A DNA stretch of 64,000 nt from Hevea brasiliensis (GCF_030052815.1 NC_079493.1:122413132-122477131); one strand, 5' to 3'; shown: positions 13,367-26,006, counted from the first letter of the stretch. The notes: generated by a model not told the origin, from the letters alone. Program-made: numbers and translations.

Positions 13367-15362
13367 TTAATTGTACCCTTCAGAAGTTAACAATGACTCC
13401 AAACCTTTATCTTCCGCTTCCCATGTTAATTCAAATGTGACTAATTTGTACTCATCAAAACTTAACAATGACTCCAACCCTCTTTCATCAAAAACTTCTA
13501 AGCCTTCGATCTTCGCATCTTTTAAGTGATGCCGCCAGCGTGAGAAATTGCAGTGAGATGATCGCCGGAAACTATCCTTCCCTTTTGTAAAGGCCTTGCA
13601 AAGGAACTGTAATTGATATAGAATCAACAATCAAAATCAAGTTGATTTTGATGCATGTTAAAGTATATATACTAGTTGAAGTGGCTTTATAAGAACTCAT
13701 TTTATGCACACAACAGATTATGTACCTTCACTAGTTCTCTGTTTCGTTCATTTTCCAATGCCACAGATAGAGTTTTTGGACGACAACACCATAATAATCC
13801 ATCCAGTAGAGCTTCATAATTTTCCTTGCTTGAAGTCATACCTAACATTAGATTTTCAAGTACAGCTTCATGATTTTCCTTGCTTGAAGTCATAACTAAT
13901 ATTAGATTTTCAAGTATTGGTAGTTCAGAACCACATCTTCCCCTCCACTCCATTGGATTAAATGTGACGCTCTTCATCCATTAAAGAAAAAAAGAGAAAC
14001 AGAGAGAGAATGAAAGCAGAAAAAGAACACATAAGAAAAGATACAAAACAACAAGAAAAGAAAAATAAGAAAGCATAGGTTGAGTTGACATACCGCATAA
14101 GAGAAAATGGTCAGGCACAGGAATTTATGGTTCTTGAACATCATAAGATATTTCAGCAAATTAATAAACCACTCTGTGTCTATGTCAACAACATCGTCCA
14201 CATGCAGTTCAAAGGTAGCCTCTTGTAGACTTGAAGCATTCATAATTAATGAAGAGGGGACAGTGTTACTGGAGAATCTATATGATTTAAGATTTGGAGC
14301 GTTAATCTCAATCGCCTCTGGATCACCGGAAACTGATAAACTTAAGCTCTTAAGCTGATGTCTTGAAATTATAAAACTTATGCGGTATGGTTCGTACGAA
14401 GAGAAATTATAATCCAAATTCAAGGTCTCAAGGAGGAGGAATTTAGCAAAAACTTCCTGAATACACTGGTTGATAATTGTGGGGTTAGAATGTACTGTCA
14501 ATTCTTTTAGATTATTACAAGGAAGTGCACCCAGCTCCAAATTACTAGAAAGAATTGTACAATCAAGAATTTCAAGATTTGATGCTTCAATAACGATACC
14601 ATCCAAGTAATAAACCTCAACCTTCTTTAGCTTGGGAAGATTTGGAATACAGAGATGACTAAATCCCAGACATGATCGCAGTTCAAATTGCTCGAGCAAA
14701 GGGCAAGAAGACAACAGTTTTTCAGCCGTTGTTCTACTGAGATGAACCTTCGATAGAGAGAGATTTCGCAAACAAGGAAACTTGGAATGACCCAGAAATG
14801 TGATCTCATCCAATTTAAGACCTTGTAAATTCAATGCTGATAAGGATTTCGCTACAGATATGGTCCTGGGTAAAACATACCAATCGCTATGTGCATGGCA
14901 GCGATCAGAGTAAATTTCGAATTCTTTAACTGGGTTCTTTGTGACTAATTCTATCCACTCATCCATGTGAGACTGCAATTTAGATTCAGAATAAGGCAGA
15001 TGTAGAAGGAAAGATTCAATCTTTACTTTCTCACTGCGGATCCTGAACAAAGAATCATCAACGTATTTGATAAACTTGTCCAAGATTTCCTCATTTCCCA
15101 CATTTTCTCCTTCCTCCGGCACGCAATTCCGTGGAAAAGAGGAATACCGGAATTTGAAACTCTCTGTGGGTAGAGAACTCCACAAACGCCGCCATGTCTT
15201 GGACAAAAGACTGGTGCGAGCTGCTTCTCTTACCGGTAGCAAAAACAAGATTCGAAGCATCAGTGCTTCGGGCAACTGAGATAAACAATCTACAGTGCCC
15301 ATTGTTGAGTTGACGATGGAATTTTCTTCCCTCCTTCTCTTTGGCTCGTTCCCCTGCTGCAT
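13367..15362 (-). CDS. F-box/LRR/FBD protein, F-box 1
   Basis: Predicted substrate receptor of an SCF ubiquitin ligase; the F-box would bind SKP1 and the LRR/FBD part the target. Three minus-strand exons: 14094-15362, 13726-13971 and 13367-13606 (1755 nt, 584 aa). F-box at about 25-72 (LSQLPEALMLRILFLLPVRE and SLLSKTWRRLWSSLP). Degenerate leucine-rich repeats at about 180-400 (FPCLRNLSLSKVHL, LLSSCPLLEQFELRSC, NLEILDC, APNLKSY). Exon 3 gives the FBD-type C-terminus with RHHLKD and LVTFELTW. Exon 2 contains an 18-residue tandem duplication (LENLILVMTSSKENHEAV followed by LENLMLGMTSSKENYEAL) absent from F-box 2. Exon 3 repeats GLESLL twice. No stop or frameshift. Target unknown; such genes often form fast-evolving clusters. 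Confidence 0.88.
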
Positions 15363-15420
15363 TCTATTGCTGAGTTTTGCGTTCCCCCTTTCTTTTTCTT
15401 GTTCACACCTCAGGTACCGT

Positions 15421-15427
15421 TTATATA
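15421..15427 (-). promoter_or_regulatory. TATA box of F-box 1
   Basis: Minus-strand TATATAA 59 nt upstream of the ATG. The equivalent site of F-box 2 reads CATATAA, a weaker match. Confidence 0.5.
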
Positions 15428-15804
15428 GTTTATCCGAAAATTTTTATATATAAATTTATTTTATATACTTAATTAATCAAAAATTAAAAATTATATTCTA
15501 AAATATAATTTTTTTTTATAATAAAATTATTTTAATAATATATCAATTATTAATTAAATAGATATATGCATATATAATCATGATAATTTTAGTTTATTTT
15601 TGAGAGGAAGAAAGTAATTTGATTTTTTAATTTGATCTAATTATACAATTGTATTAAAATTTAATAATTACTATATAATTGTATTAAATAATTAATTTTA
15701 TTTTTTATTATTTTTTACAAAAAATTTACAGCATTTTATCAGTAATATATATATATATATACCAGTATAAATGGATATTTTTCCAATTAAAATTATTAAA
15801 TGAA

Positions 15805-15905
15805 TGTAACGGTGGGTATAGTTGCTACCATGAAGGTGGTTACGGAGGTGGTCACAATTGTGGTGAAGGACGTTACGTGGCGGCTGTGACCATGGATATA
15901 GTGAT
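15805..15905 (+). pseudogene. fragment of a glycine-rich protein gene
   Basis: In one plus frame a ~25-codon stretch reads GYSCYHEGGYGGGHNCGEGRY. This matches the GGYGGGH style of plant glycine-rich cell-wall/stress proteins, and the base composition stands out from the AT-rich flanks. No start, signal peptide or further repeats remain, so at most a relic. It could also be a chance low-complexity segment. Confidence 0.3.
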
Positions 15906-16298
15906 GGGGATTGCATTACTCTATGGATGGCACTATGGCACTATGGATATAATTATTTTTTTTAATTAATTTTTTCTCACTTTATTGTTTTTACTATTGA
16001 AATTCATATGGCTTTCATACAATAATAAATTAATATAAAAAAGAGGTTACATATATTTAATTTATAAAATTTATTAAAATATAAAAAATTATTTATGAAA
16101 AAATTATAGACTCCATTAAAGAATAAAGTAAATTAAATTTATATTTCAAAATAAAATTGTAAAATGTCAATGAGTTGAGTTATAAATTTATTATAATTTA
16201 CAGCATGATAATTGAATAAATTTCATGATTATGAGTTTTTTTTTTATTGAATCAAATCGAAATATAAAAATAGAAATAGATAATGAGTTAAAAAAAAA

Positions 16299-16414
16299 CA
16301 TGGGCCTGATATTGAAAACACGTACAAGCCCATTAAATCATGTACAGGTGTTGTTCTCTTCATGGACTTGGCCCAATGGTCTTCACGTGATGATTTCTCC
16401 AAAACATGGGTTTG
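16299..16414. repeat. duplicated F-box upstream segment with G-box (copy 1)
   Basis: Matches 30513-30636 in the same orientation; shared landmarks are ACATGGGCCTGATAT, CTCTTCATGGA, CACGTGATGAT and CCAAAACATGGGTTTGCC. It lies ~0.9 kb upstream of F-box 1, and the partner lies ~0.3 kb upstream of F-box 3. A G-box CACGTG at 16384-16389 is conserved in both. Confidence 0.8.
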
Positions 16415-16981
16415 CCTCCCCATTCGTTGAGAACATTACACTATAATTTCGCTTGGGAATGATAATATTTGTTAAATTTTGAAATTAATTGTTTTGAGTT
16501 GATAAATTATTAATAATTAAATATTAAATTTAATTATAATAAATATATTTAATTTAATAATTTGGATTTTTTAAAGTAAATGTGAATCTTAATATTTTCA
16601 AACTAAAACTCAGAAAATCTTATAATAAATGGTAATTATATTTAGTAATTAATATTTTTTTATTATTTAAATTTAAAAATCAAATTAATTAAAGATTATA
16701 TTTAAAAAATTAAATTATATAATAATTATATCATATAACTGTTTAAGAAATATAAAAAAAATTATCATTAATAAATTTAATTAAAAATTATCATTTGACA
16801 TAATTGTGATAGATTTAAAATCTTATCTCTTCTTAAATTAATTTTACAAAAATTTAGACCACCTGAAAGCGAAACGGAATATATATATGTTTATTTAATA
16901 TAATTAATAAATTAGTCTAATTAACTTTTAATTTTTTCTATCTCTAATTAAATTTAATTTTCCAAACATTTGTAATAACTA

Positions 16982-16982
<1 letters not shown>

Positions 16983-17024
<42 letters not shown>
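16983..17024. repeat. (TAA)n microsatellite
   Basis: Uninterrupted AAT/TAA run of about 14 units. Confidence 0.95.
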
Positions 17025-17719
17025 GCCTTAAAAAAAATTTTAAATAATAATAAAACAATATAACACGATTAATATTTACTAAAGTAATAGTATTAATTAT
17101 TTATTAAATATAGTATAAAAAATATAACAAAATAATGAAAATTGAATATTAATATAAAATTCTTATTTACCATAATTATGAAAATAAAATTTTATTCATT
17201 TTTTCATAATTCATTATATATATAGCATTCAATATATATATAATTGAAAATATGTCTTTATTAAATACATATTAATATAAGATAAATAAAAATAAAATAA
17301 TATTAAAGTAAATTAAAATTTATTAAATATATAAAAATGAGAGAAAAAATAAAATATTTAATTCTATGTGATTACTTTTATAGTATAATTTTAAATCATT
17401 TTATTAATTTTATGATATATAATTCTTAAATTTTTATAATTAAATGAAATAATTAAAATTTTAAAAATTATTAAATAAAAAATTTATAAAATTAATGAAA
17501 TGTATTTAATATATTTAATATTTTTTATTAATTCATTAATATTGTAGTAACAATGATAATAATAAAAATATTTAAAAATAAATTAAAAATAAAATTAAAT
17601 ACTTAACATAAAATATAATAATTATATAATTATAAGTTATAATAATTTTTATATAGTAAGTATCACGTGACAAACTCTCTTTTTTACAATGTCACGTAAT
17701 AACATCAAGTGAAAATCTA

Positions 17720-17723
<4 letters not shown>

Positions 17724-17768
<45 letters not shown>
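17724..17768. repeat. (AT)n microsatellite
   Basis: 45-bp AT run. Confidence 0.95.
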
Positions 17769-17772
<4 letters not shown>

Positions 17773-17971
17773 GAGTTGTAGAACGAAATTCCTGAGTTTA
17801 TTTTTTTTTGGAGTTGTAGAATGAAATTCTGATTTTGTTTTTTTTTTTTTCAAATAATTTGGATGGTAGAAAGAACTATCTATTGCTACATGAGGAGATG
17901 CTGCCTGAGACACAAATGAATCACAATGCCCAATATGGGTTTGCTAAAACTACTACCATTTATATGTAAAA

Positions 17972-17991
17972 TTATATATATATATATATAT

Positions 17992-18027
<36 letters not shown>
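17972..18027. repeat. compound (AT)n-(ATTT)n microsatellite
   Basis: About ten AT units followed directly by about nine ATTT units. Confidence 0.9.
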
Positions 18028-18028
<1 letters not shown>

Positions 18029-18519
18029 TTATTGAAATATACATATAATTATTAATTTATTATATAACATATATAAGAGTTTAAAATATAATTTTCTTAA
18101 AAAAAATAATTTTAATGTGTATACATATTTTCTTATTATATAAGAATCAACATTATAACTAGTATAATTATTATTTATAATATTTTTAAATTTATATATA
18201 AATTTCTATAAATATAAATAATTTATTGATATAAACAAATAATTTAAATACACAAATTTGTAATTAATAAATTTTAAAAGAATAATATAATTTAAATAAA
18301 AAATTTTAAAACTTAAAAAATTATAAAATAATCGCACAGCAACTGATAAAGAATAAAATCAATTATATCAACACCTAATTCGTAAATTTTACCAAATATA
18401 TATAAAGTAACTGTTGGATAAAAAAATAGCTATTATGTATCTCAAAACACTAAACTAAATACCACCTTAATATTTAATTATTAAAAAAATGAGAAAAAAT
18501 TATTTAGAGTGTATTTATC

Positions 18520-18845
18520 TTAACTTATAAACTGGTCAAACTAACTTATAAACTCTAAATATAGGGTGTTATTTGTTTATAAAAAAAAAAAAAAAGTTAG
18601 GGAACTCAATTTTTTATTTTTGTACTTATAAGTCATGTGCTTATAAGTCGATTTAACCAAATATTTTACTATATTATCCACATTTAATTTTTAAAATTTC
18701 ATTATAAATCTCATTTAATATCTTTTTTAGTCATTTGAACAATAAATGTGCTTAATAGCTATTTTTTATCAAATATATTGATTGTTTATCAATCATTTAT
18801 AAGTAATTTAACTAAATATGTAACTGCTTAAAATTAAATACTAGA
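18520..18845. repeat. AT-rich dispersed repeat, MITE-like (copy 1)
   Basis: Aligns over ~200 bp with 42535-42915. Shared order: TGTGCTTATAA, AAATATTTTA, TTTAATTTTTAAAATTT, CATTTAATATCTTTT, then TTTATAAGTA near the end. TTATAAGT/ACTTATAA motifs recur in both orientations. Copy boundaries and a target-site duplication are not clear, so the MITE label is tentative. Confidence 0.5.
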
Positions 18846-19970
18846 GAAAAGCACATAATACATTTAATAATTTTATGTAGTGCTTTAATCAGGGAAAAAT
18901 TGAAGATTCATGATTAAAATTAAAATAAAATATTTTATAATATAATAATTTAAATGTTAATGTCTAGTTAAATTTAGAAATTTTAATGAGCAATGTATAA
19001 TTAAGGATTATGAATTAAAATAATATAATGAAAATTTTATAATTATTAATTGTTTCATTTCAGTTATCAATTTCAATTTGTTAAAATAATATCACTTAAT
19101 TTTAATTTTTGTTAAAAAAATCACAACATGTTATAACAGATTGTCCAATTGCCAAAATAAAATTACCTCTTTACGCTCTCTCTTTCTCATTTACATTTTT
19201 TCGGCTCTATTTATTTTTTATTTTTTAAATTAAAATAAAAATAAATTTTATAATATAATTTTTGATATAATAAATTTTTATAACACAATAAAGATAAAAA
19301 AAATTATATTTTTTAAATATAAAATATAATTTAATAATTGAAGTTAACATACTAATAAAAAAAATTATTGGTAACTTTCATTATTCAAATTAAAGTTGAT
19401 GAATAAAAAAAATATTTATGTTTTTTTTTTTTGTTATCACTGGTTTGATTCTTAATAAAAGCATATTGTAACGACCTAATTTCTAGGCCGAATTGGCACT
19501 AGGATTTGGATCGGTATAAGACCCCTAAAACCCACAGCAAGCCTAAGTAATTTACAATCAAATAACTAAACCCAAAAAAGGGAAGGCCCAACGTAAAAAA
19601 AACAAACAAATAAAGTACATCTATAAAATGGACAATCCAATGGGAAGTAAACGCACCTGACCTATATCAAAAACAAAACCACAATTGTAGAGCTCAACTC
19701 TTCGTCACAAACCAAATCAATATCTAATATCAAAATGGAGAGCTCAGCTCACACTAAATCCAAAATTACAGAAGCACCATATGCCAAATACATTAGTTTT
19801 ACAATACAAGAATACTATTACAGCTACTGTAGAGTCTTAGATTTGAATAATAAAATTAACAATTATTACATTAACCATTTCAAATTTCCTGCGAGAAAGA
19901 AAGCAGGTTAACTCCAAAATAATATCCATCTGTCACCTAGGAAAAAAAATTAAATAGAGGTAAGTGTTCA

Positions 19971-22624
19971 TGTAACACCCCAAAATTTTAAATTTTATTA
20001 TTTTATGAGTATTATTGATATTTTAATTTTAATTAAATTTTATGAAATTATTTGAGATTTTTCGGATTTTAAAAATCGGGTTCGATTTTCCGAAAATATA
20101 AACTTTGATGATTTTTAAAAATTAATTTAAAGAACACGTGGCAAAACTAAAAATATATTTGGAGTCTACGAATTTTTCTGAGTTTTCTGGATTTTTTTCT
20201 GAATTTTTGGACCTCGTTTTCGGTCCCGAGGCAGAGTAAAAATTTAAAATTTTGTACCCTGAATCGGACCGTCCGAATCGAACCGGACCGGATAAGACCG
20301 ATCGAATCGGACCGGCCTTTTCTTTTTATTCCTTCTTCCTCCCGCGCGCGTCGACCTCCTCCCCTTCTCTCTCTCTTTTCTCCCTCCTCCCTCCTCCCCT
20401 TGCCGCGCCGCCGCCTCCCCTGCGTCCCCACCTCGCCGGCGCCCCACCTCAGCCCTCCCCTACGGCCGGCCGCCGCCTGGAATGCCGGAAAACGGCCTCA
20501 GAACGGACGCGCAGCGTGCGCGCGACGCCTGGACTTCCCAGCCAAAATCCGGTCGATCCGGCCATCAATCGGACCGGGTCTTATGTCTAAAATCATCTAC
20601 TCGGCGAGAGCTTTCCATAGACACCAAGAACACCGAAATGCATCGAGCGGTTTGTCCAATTTTTGCTCGGGAAGCTTTTAGCCCATTTCGACTTTTGGGC
20701 TAGATTTCTCACAAACCGTGAACCCCACGAGAAAACCGAGAGTACCAGAGCACTCCACTCGTCGAGAGCTTCGCGGCGACATAAATTTTGAATTTTTTCG
20801 ACACCGTTTTTCGGTAGGTCCCACGGAACTTCGCAGTGTTTTTTAGAGCATTTAATGAGCTTAGAAAATTCTGAAAAATTTATGTGCTAACCCCCGTGTT
20901 ATGGGCTTCGTGTAGGTATCCTCAATTCGAGGAAATTCGACAGTTGTCCGGGTCTGTGAATTTCCGGCCAGACAGACCCGCTACCGGAAAAGTCTCCGAA
21001 TTGGATCGAGGTTTTGGTTACCCCCCCATTGTCAGACGTCCCGAGTGCGTCCCAGAAGTTGGAATCGGCAAAGGTAAACCCGAACCTTGCTTTTTCGTAA
21101 TTTTCTAGTGCTTAAATAGGATTAAAAATCTATAAAATATTCGTGGTAGCTTAGAAAATTATGATTCTTTTTGCAATAGCTTAGTAATATTGCTAAGGAC
21201 CGCGGGGCAAAGTTTTAGAATTTTTAAAGCTTATTTGGGCAGTTTTTGCAAAAATGGTCAATTATAAGGACTAAATTGAAATTTTACACATTGTGATAGA
21301 TGATTGATTTGATGGGCCCAGGAGGGGCTGTGTGATATGATTGAGCTGTGAATATATGGATTGTAAATATAGAAGTGTGTTTTGAGCCATTTTGCAGGTT
21401 GGGTAGGTCCTAGGTATAGGGGAGACTCTGCCGGATTTTCGGCACGACTTAGGACGTATTTGGTCTTTTTCTTGATTTGTATTGAGTCATTTGTATTAAA
21501 TAAATGTAATGTAATTGTCAGGTGAGCCGGGACAGCCTTCTTCCTCCGCCCAGTCGCCACAGTGACCGTTATTAAGTCTGTGAGTAAAATATTAATTTTA
21601 ATTGTAATTTCGATATTATTATATGTTCAAGCATGCCCATGCATCACTTATATGCATATATTTATGTAGTTAAACTCTAGGCACGATTTATGTTGCATTC
21701 ATAACTGTTAGCGTGCCATGGATGTTGTTGTGGTAATTTGGAGCAGTGTGCGTGCGTTGGCGTGCGTGTGATGAGGTGTGGACTATGGATAGGACGGGTA
21801 GACACGACTTGAGATCTTCGCTGGGACCCAGTCCTTCGGGGTAGACACGGCTTGAGTTCTTCGCTGGGACCCTGATATGGTTATTAAGTGGAAGTCCGAG
21901 CTGAATTCTTCGCTGGCACCAGGTTGGATTTAAGAGAGCTGTATAGGGGATCAGCTCCCATATATTATGATTGATGTTACAGGGTGCGTGAGTGCTCCAA
22001 ATTACCTTTTTGATGTTATGATGTGAAAATGTTATTGATGTTGCATTTCACTCTACAGGGTGCATTAGTTTTTAGATAGTTATAGAGATTATGGTTAAAA
22101 TTGATATTTTACTCTCTGAGTCGAACGCTCACTCCTGTTCAATATTTTTCCAGGCCACAGGAGGATATTTTTGAGGTTAACCTGCTTTCTTCCCTCGCAG
22201 GTTGTTTATCAATGTTTATGTAATTTTATTTACTCCTAGAATTTCAGCATGTGTTAGAGATATTTAAATGATTCGGGTCTGTAATATAAATTGTCATGTG
22301 GACCTGTAAAATTATTATATGCATGTTTGATGGATTGGAGGAGGGAGCCGAGCTCCCATTTATTTTTGATGTTGATATGAGTATGTGGAAGGTGAGCTGA
22401 GCTCCCCAATTGATGATATATTTTGTTTACAGGTCGGGTGAGTCAAAAACTCCCCGTTGAAAGGTTCACTTTATGGCCGGACTCTGTCCGGTTGGTTTCT
22501 TGATATTGGGCCCAAATGGGCCTTAAAGTTGGGTTAATGAATAGTTAGGCTTACTACGGGCCTCGGGGGCTTTAGGCTGGCCCAGGTCCTAGTGCCGGTC
22601 CGGCCCATAGGTTGGGTCGTGACA
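19971..22624 (+). mobile_element. ~2.65 kb TG...CA element, inner nested copy (probable solo LTR)
   Basis: Begins TGTAACACCCC, ends GGGTCGTGACA, and is flanked on both sides by GTTCA (19966-19970 and 22625-22629), a perfect 5-bp target-site duplication. It is inverted relative to the surrounding copy. A GC-rich segment at about 20260-20600 with repeated GAATCGGACCG-like words is striking against the AT-rich surroundings. ORFs there are low-complexity Pro/Ser/Arg and probably not genes. The size, TG...CA ends and 5-bp duplication fit a solo LTR; no PBS, gag or pol is next to it. Confidence 0.7.
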
Positions 22625-24567
22625 GTTCAACTCAGATAATTTAGATATTAATCATAATTATAATTTCTATAATTATCTAAGACAGATGCATTCCTAAGTA
22701 TAAAATATACACCGAGTACTTATATTAAGCAATTCACCCAATTCTCGCACAAGAAAATAATTTAGAGCTACACACGCACCCAGAATAGTATTTTCATAAA
22801 TAACTATGCGAGCTGATCCCCTATCTAGCTCTCTTAATTTAAGACCCGCCAGCAAACTTAATTAAAGCTGGACTTTCGCTTAAATCTAAGTGCGGCGACT
22901 AGCAAGATCAACTCAAAGTCTTGCTTCACCTCGACTTTCCATATCCATAAGAATCAAATTCCAGCGAGACTAGCTCAAGTCGTGACTACTCGTCCAATCA
23001 TATCCATTATATATATATATATATATAGCACATTTCAAATTATCCTCAGAGTGACAATCACAAATAATTAATAATAATTAAATGTGTGGTAATATGAATA
23101 TTTTAATTTATTTAACTAAGTATGAAAAAATATATATACAATGCATGAGCATACCAAATATAAATAATATTGAAACTACAAATAATCAATATCTAACTCA
23201 CTGTACAACCTAATGCTTATTAGTTCTGCTGAGAAGAAGAAAATGGTTGATTTGGATCACTTAAGCAAATACACCAAAGAACTATCAAGAATAGACCAAT
23301 AATAATTAATTATAGAAATAAAAGACTTCCTAGTTTTGTGCCGAAAATTCTACAGAGTTTTCCTTATACCTAGAACCTAACCTCCCTGCAAGAAAATACA
23401 ATTTATATCTCAAACCCAAAGGCCTCAGGCTTACAACACAACACAATACAATACCCATTTGAGGCTTGTCAAAACCAATTAACTAATGTTATTGCTCAAC
23501 TTTAGTTGAACAGCTTAAAATTCACTTTTGTCTAAAAATATCCAATATCACTTTCAAAAAGTCTATAAATATTCCTGAATGTCCTTAATAATATTATCTT
23601 AATATTACAATTAAAATTACTACATTTCATTCACCCACAAATATTTTATTAATTATCAAATTATAGCTCAACTTAGGGTGAATTTGCATTTCAGGTTACC
23701 TATGCTAATTTTAACACTTGGAATGTGTCCTTGGCATCTGAAAATGGGAGAACGACTATAATATTGATCTACTTCTGAGGTGGGTCTTGGAGCCTGTGCG
23801 TTCGGACTAAAACTGCAGTCTCGGGCGCCCATGAAATTTCTCCAAAACGAAAAAATCTTAAATGAAGCTCACAACATAAGAAGTTAGAATATAATTTTAT
23901 TTAACCTAAAAGATAGTTTTAAAGACCTGAAATCTTACTAGTTAGCTCGTGAATCTCGAAAACTTTTCAATGTCAAAAATTTCTCGAATTAGTATCGTTT
24001 CGAAATTCTTGAAGTGTACAACAGGCTGGTATACTCGAATGTTTGAGAAGAAAAAAATCGATTTGAGAGAAATTAAGCCATAAGCCAAAATGAGCTAAAA
24101 TTTCTTAAGCTTGATTCACGCAAACCGGGAAACAATACTGTGCAAGCCTAGTATCTATGCGAAGCCCATAAGAAAATGAGTGTTATGGTACTAATCTTGC
24201 TGAAAATGGTCACGGGATGTGAGAGATCCAGCAAAAAAACTAATTGGGTTATTTTGGGGGTGTTTGAGCATTTTTTTTGTCCAATTATCGGCCAAAATCC
24301 GGCAATTGGAGGGGTGGCAAGGTTGCCGGGGGTGGAGGATGGTCGGAGGAGGTGCCTGGTGGTGGTGAGGGGAAGGAGGAAGAGAGAAGAAGGAGAAAAG
24401 GAAGGGAAACCAAAAGATAAAAAATCAATTAGAGGTACGTAGCTTGATACTTAATTTTTATTTTTTTACTTTAAATGCAAAACTATAAATTGATCCATAA
24501 ACTTTCTAGAACCTCCCAAAAAAGTCCAACAATTCATTTTAATTAAGAGTAATTTTAATTTAATACA

Positions 24568-24609
<42 letters not shown>
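24568..24609. repeat. (TAA)n microsatellite inside outer element
   Basis: About 14 AAT units. A far longer TAA tract occupies the corresponding 3' part of the third copy (46939-47019), so the tract is a family trait that varies in length. Confidence 0.9.
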
Positions 24610-24789
24610 TCTAAAATATAAAATTATAGAATTTCACAATCAAGAAAATTTTTAATTCAAAATTCAGAAATTAAATTTAAAACTAAAAATAATAATAACA
24701 ATCCCATGAAATATATTTATTTAATAAAATAATATTATAATAGTCAAATTTATAAATTATTTATTTTTAAAAATTTTCAGGTTATTACA

Positions 24790-25464
24790 TAAATGCTCAA
24801 TTAATAATTATTCATTATTTACATTAATATACCATAATTTAATATAACTTAAAAAATTTTATAAAAAATGTTAAAATAATAAATAAGTACATAATAAATA
24901 AAAAGTCATTAAAATTAACAAATCAAATTATGGATTTTGTTATGCGTTGGGCACTTGATAAAATTTTCTAATGGCTTAAAGATAAAAAAATATAAATATT
25001 TTCATTTATAATTTATTTTAATTGTTTAAAATTATTGTAATTATATTCAATTTTAATTAATAGAACCTTTAAATATTTTTTTATCCAAGGTTATTTATAA
25101 GGATTCAACTCCAATAATATCTTAAGATATTTCAAGTTTTTAATACTCATATATATATAGAGGGACAAAATTTAATGGTGACAGAAAAAAGAGTGCATAA
25201 ATAAAATTACTCAATTTTATTAAACAACTAAAAATTTTAATGCACTTTAATGTTAAAATGAAGCTTGAAAGGTCTGATAATAATAATAATAATAGAATGA
25301 GATCATCAAAAGTAGTTGTGAATTAGTCAAAAAATAAAATTGAAGGTTGAACGAGACAAATTAAATACATTGGAAATAATCTTTGGCAATTAAGATAAAA
25401 TTATTATATATTAAAATTTGTGATAAAATTAAAAAATTTTAATATATCTAATTTTATATTATAA
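24790..25464. other. AT-rich intergenic DNA
   Basis: No gene seen; short (TAA)n at ~25280 and general AT-rich sequence up to the RLK promoter relic. Confidence 0.5.
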
Positions 25465-25592
25465 AAATAATGACCATGAGCAGCAGGTCGCGGCGGGGTG
25501 GACTTAAATGCCTGAGCGTTTGAATCTTCTATATAATGTAAGAATTTAGGCAGAGTTAAGCCATAACAGAAAGGAAGGAGATTAATTATGAC
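25465..25592 (+). pseudogene. orphan copy of the RLK promoter core
   Basis: Homologous to 34610-34735, 34849-34974 and 44090-44215. Shared words are GAGCAGCAGGTCG, GCGTTTGAATCTTC, CTATATAATGTA, AGCCATAA and AAAGGAAGGAG. It keeps the TATATAA element but is followed within ~25 bp by the 3' flank of F-box 2 instead of an RLK. A remnant of a lost receptor-kinase copy. Confidence 0.75.
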
Positions 25593-26006
25593 AATCATGA
25601 AACAAAAAAGAAAAATGAACTTCACAACTGGAAGCTGTTGATGCATTTCATCGATCAGCAGGGAGATTCCAAGCATGACAATCATGCTTCAACTGAATTT
25701 ATGACAAGCATGACTCTGGGCAGTAGTCTTCAATAGTTGGTTCTGCAACAGCCTTGAATCAATTTAATTCAGAAAGTTCTATGATATCAATGAGCACCAT
25801 TCATGATTGAAGGTATTTATAAATGGTTAGTTTATAAGCAAAAGGTAGCATATGTTTGAAGGCTAATAGGACATAATAAGGACAACATACACATTCCTAG
25901 CGGGTAAAACCTGTTTTCCACGCATGGCAGAGAGAGCTCAAGGTGTATGGCTAATGTAAACTAATAAACCATGCTGCTTTATTGGAAATAGTAGATATGA
26001 AACTTG

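Larger units (their letters stand above)
12976..15566. repeat. duplicated F-box block, copy 1
   Basis: Nearly the same sequence as 25617-28143, in the same orientation, including exons, introns, ~390 bp of 3' flank and ~200 bp of upstream DNA. Homology begins near GAACTTCACAAC and ends at TTAATTAAAT followed by an AT tract. Both copies keep an intact F-box gene. Confidence 0.9.
15567..19466. other. AT-rich intergenic region
   Basis: About 3.9 kb, extremely AT-rich, with no intact gene. It contains a small glycine-rich relic (15805-15905), a piece of duplicated F-box upstream DNA (16299-16414), several microsatellites and a MITE-like dispersed repeat (18520-18845). The rest is featureless to me. 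Confidence 0.6.
19467..24789 (-). mobile_element. ~2.7 kb TG...CA element, outer copy, interrupted by an inverted relative
   Basis: Starts TGTAACGACC and ends GGTTATTACA, so its tips are inverted repeats (TGTAAYRACC). Without the nested insertion (19971-22624 plus one 5-bp duplication) it is ~2.66 kb. No protein domains are visible. The 5' end TGTAACGACCTAATTTCTAG aligns with the reverse complement of the nested copy's 3' end and with 44463 onward, and the middle block with GCTGATCCCCTAT is shared by all three. TG...CA ends and the 5-bp duplication of the inner copy favour a solo LTR of a non-coding or unseen retrotransposon. The flanking 5-mers here (CATAT/TAAAT) match poorly, so this copy is older. 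Strand is given as opposite to the inner copy. Confidence 0.65.

Noticed and set aside
20252..20681. Overlapping Pro/Ser/Arg-rich ORFs on both strands
   Set aside because: They fall in the GC-rich segment of the non-coding repeat element, and all frames are open because stop codons are rare there.
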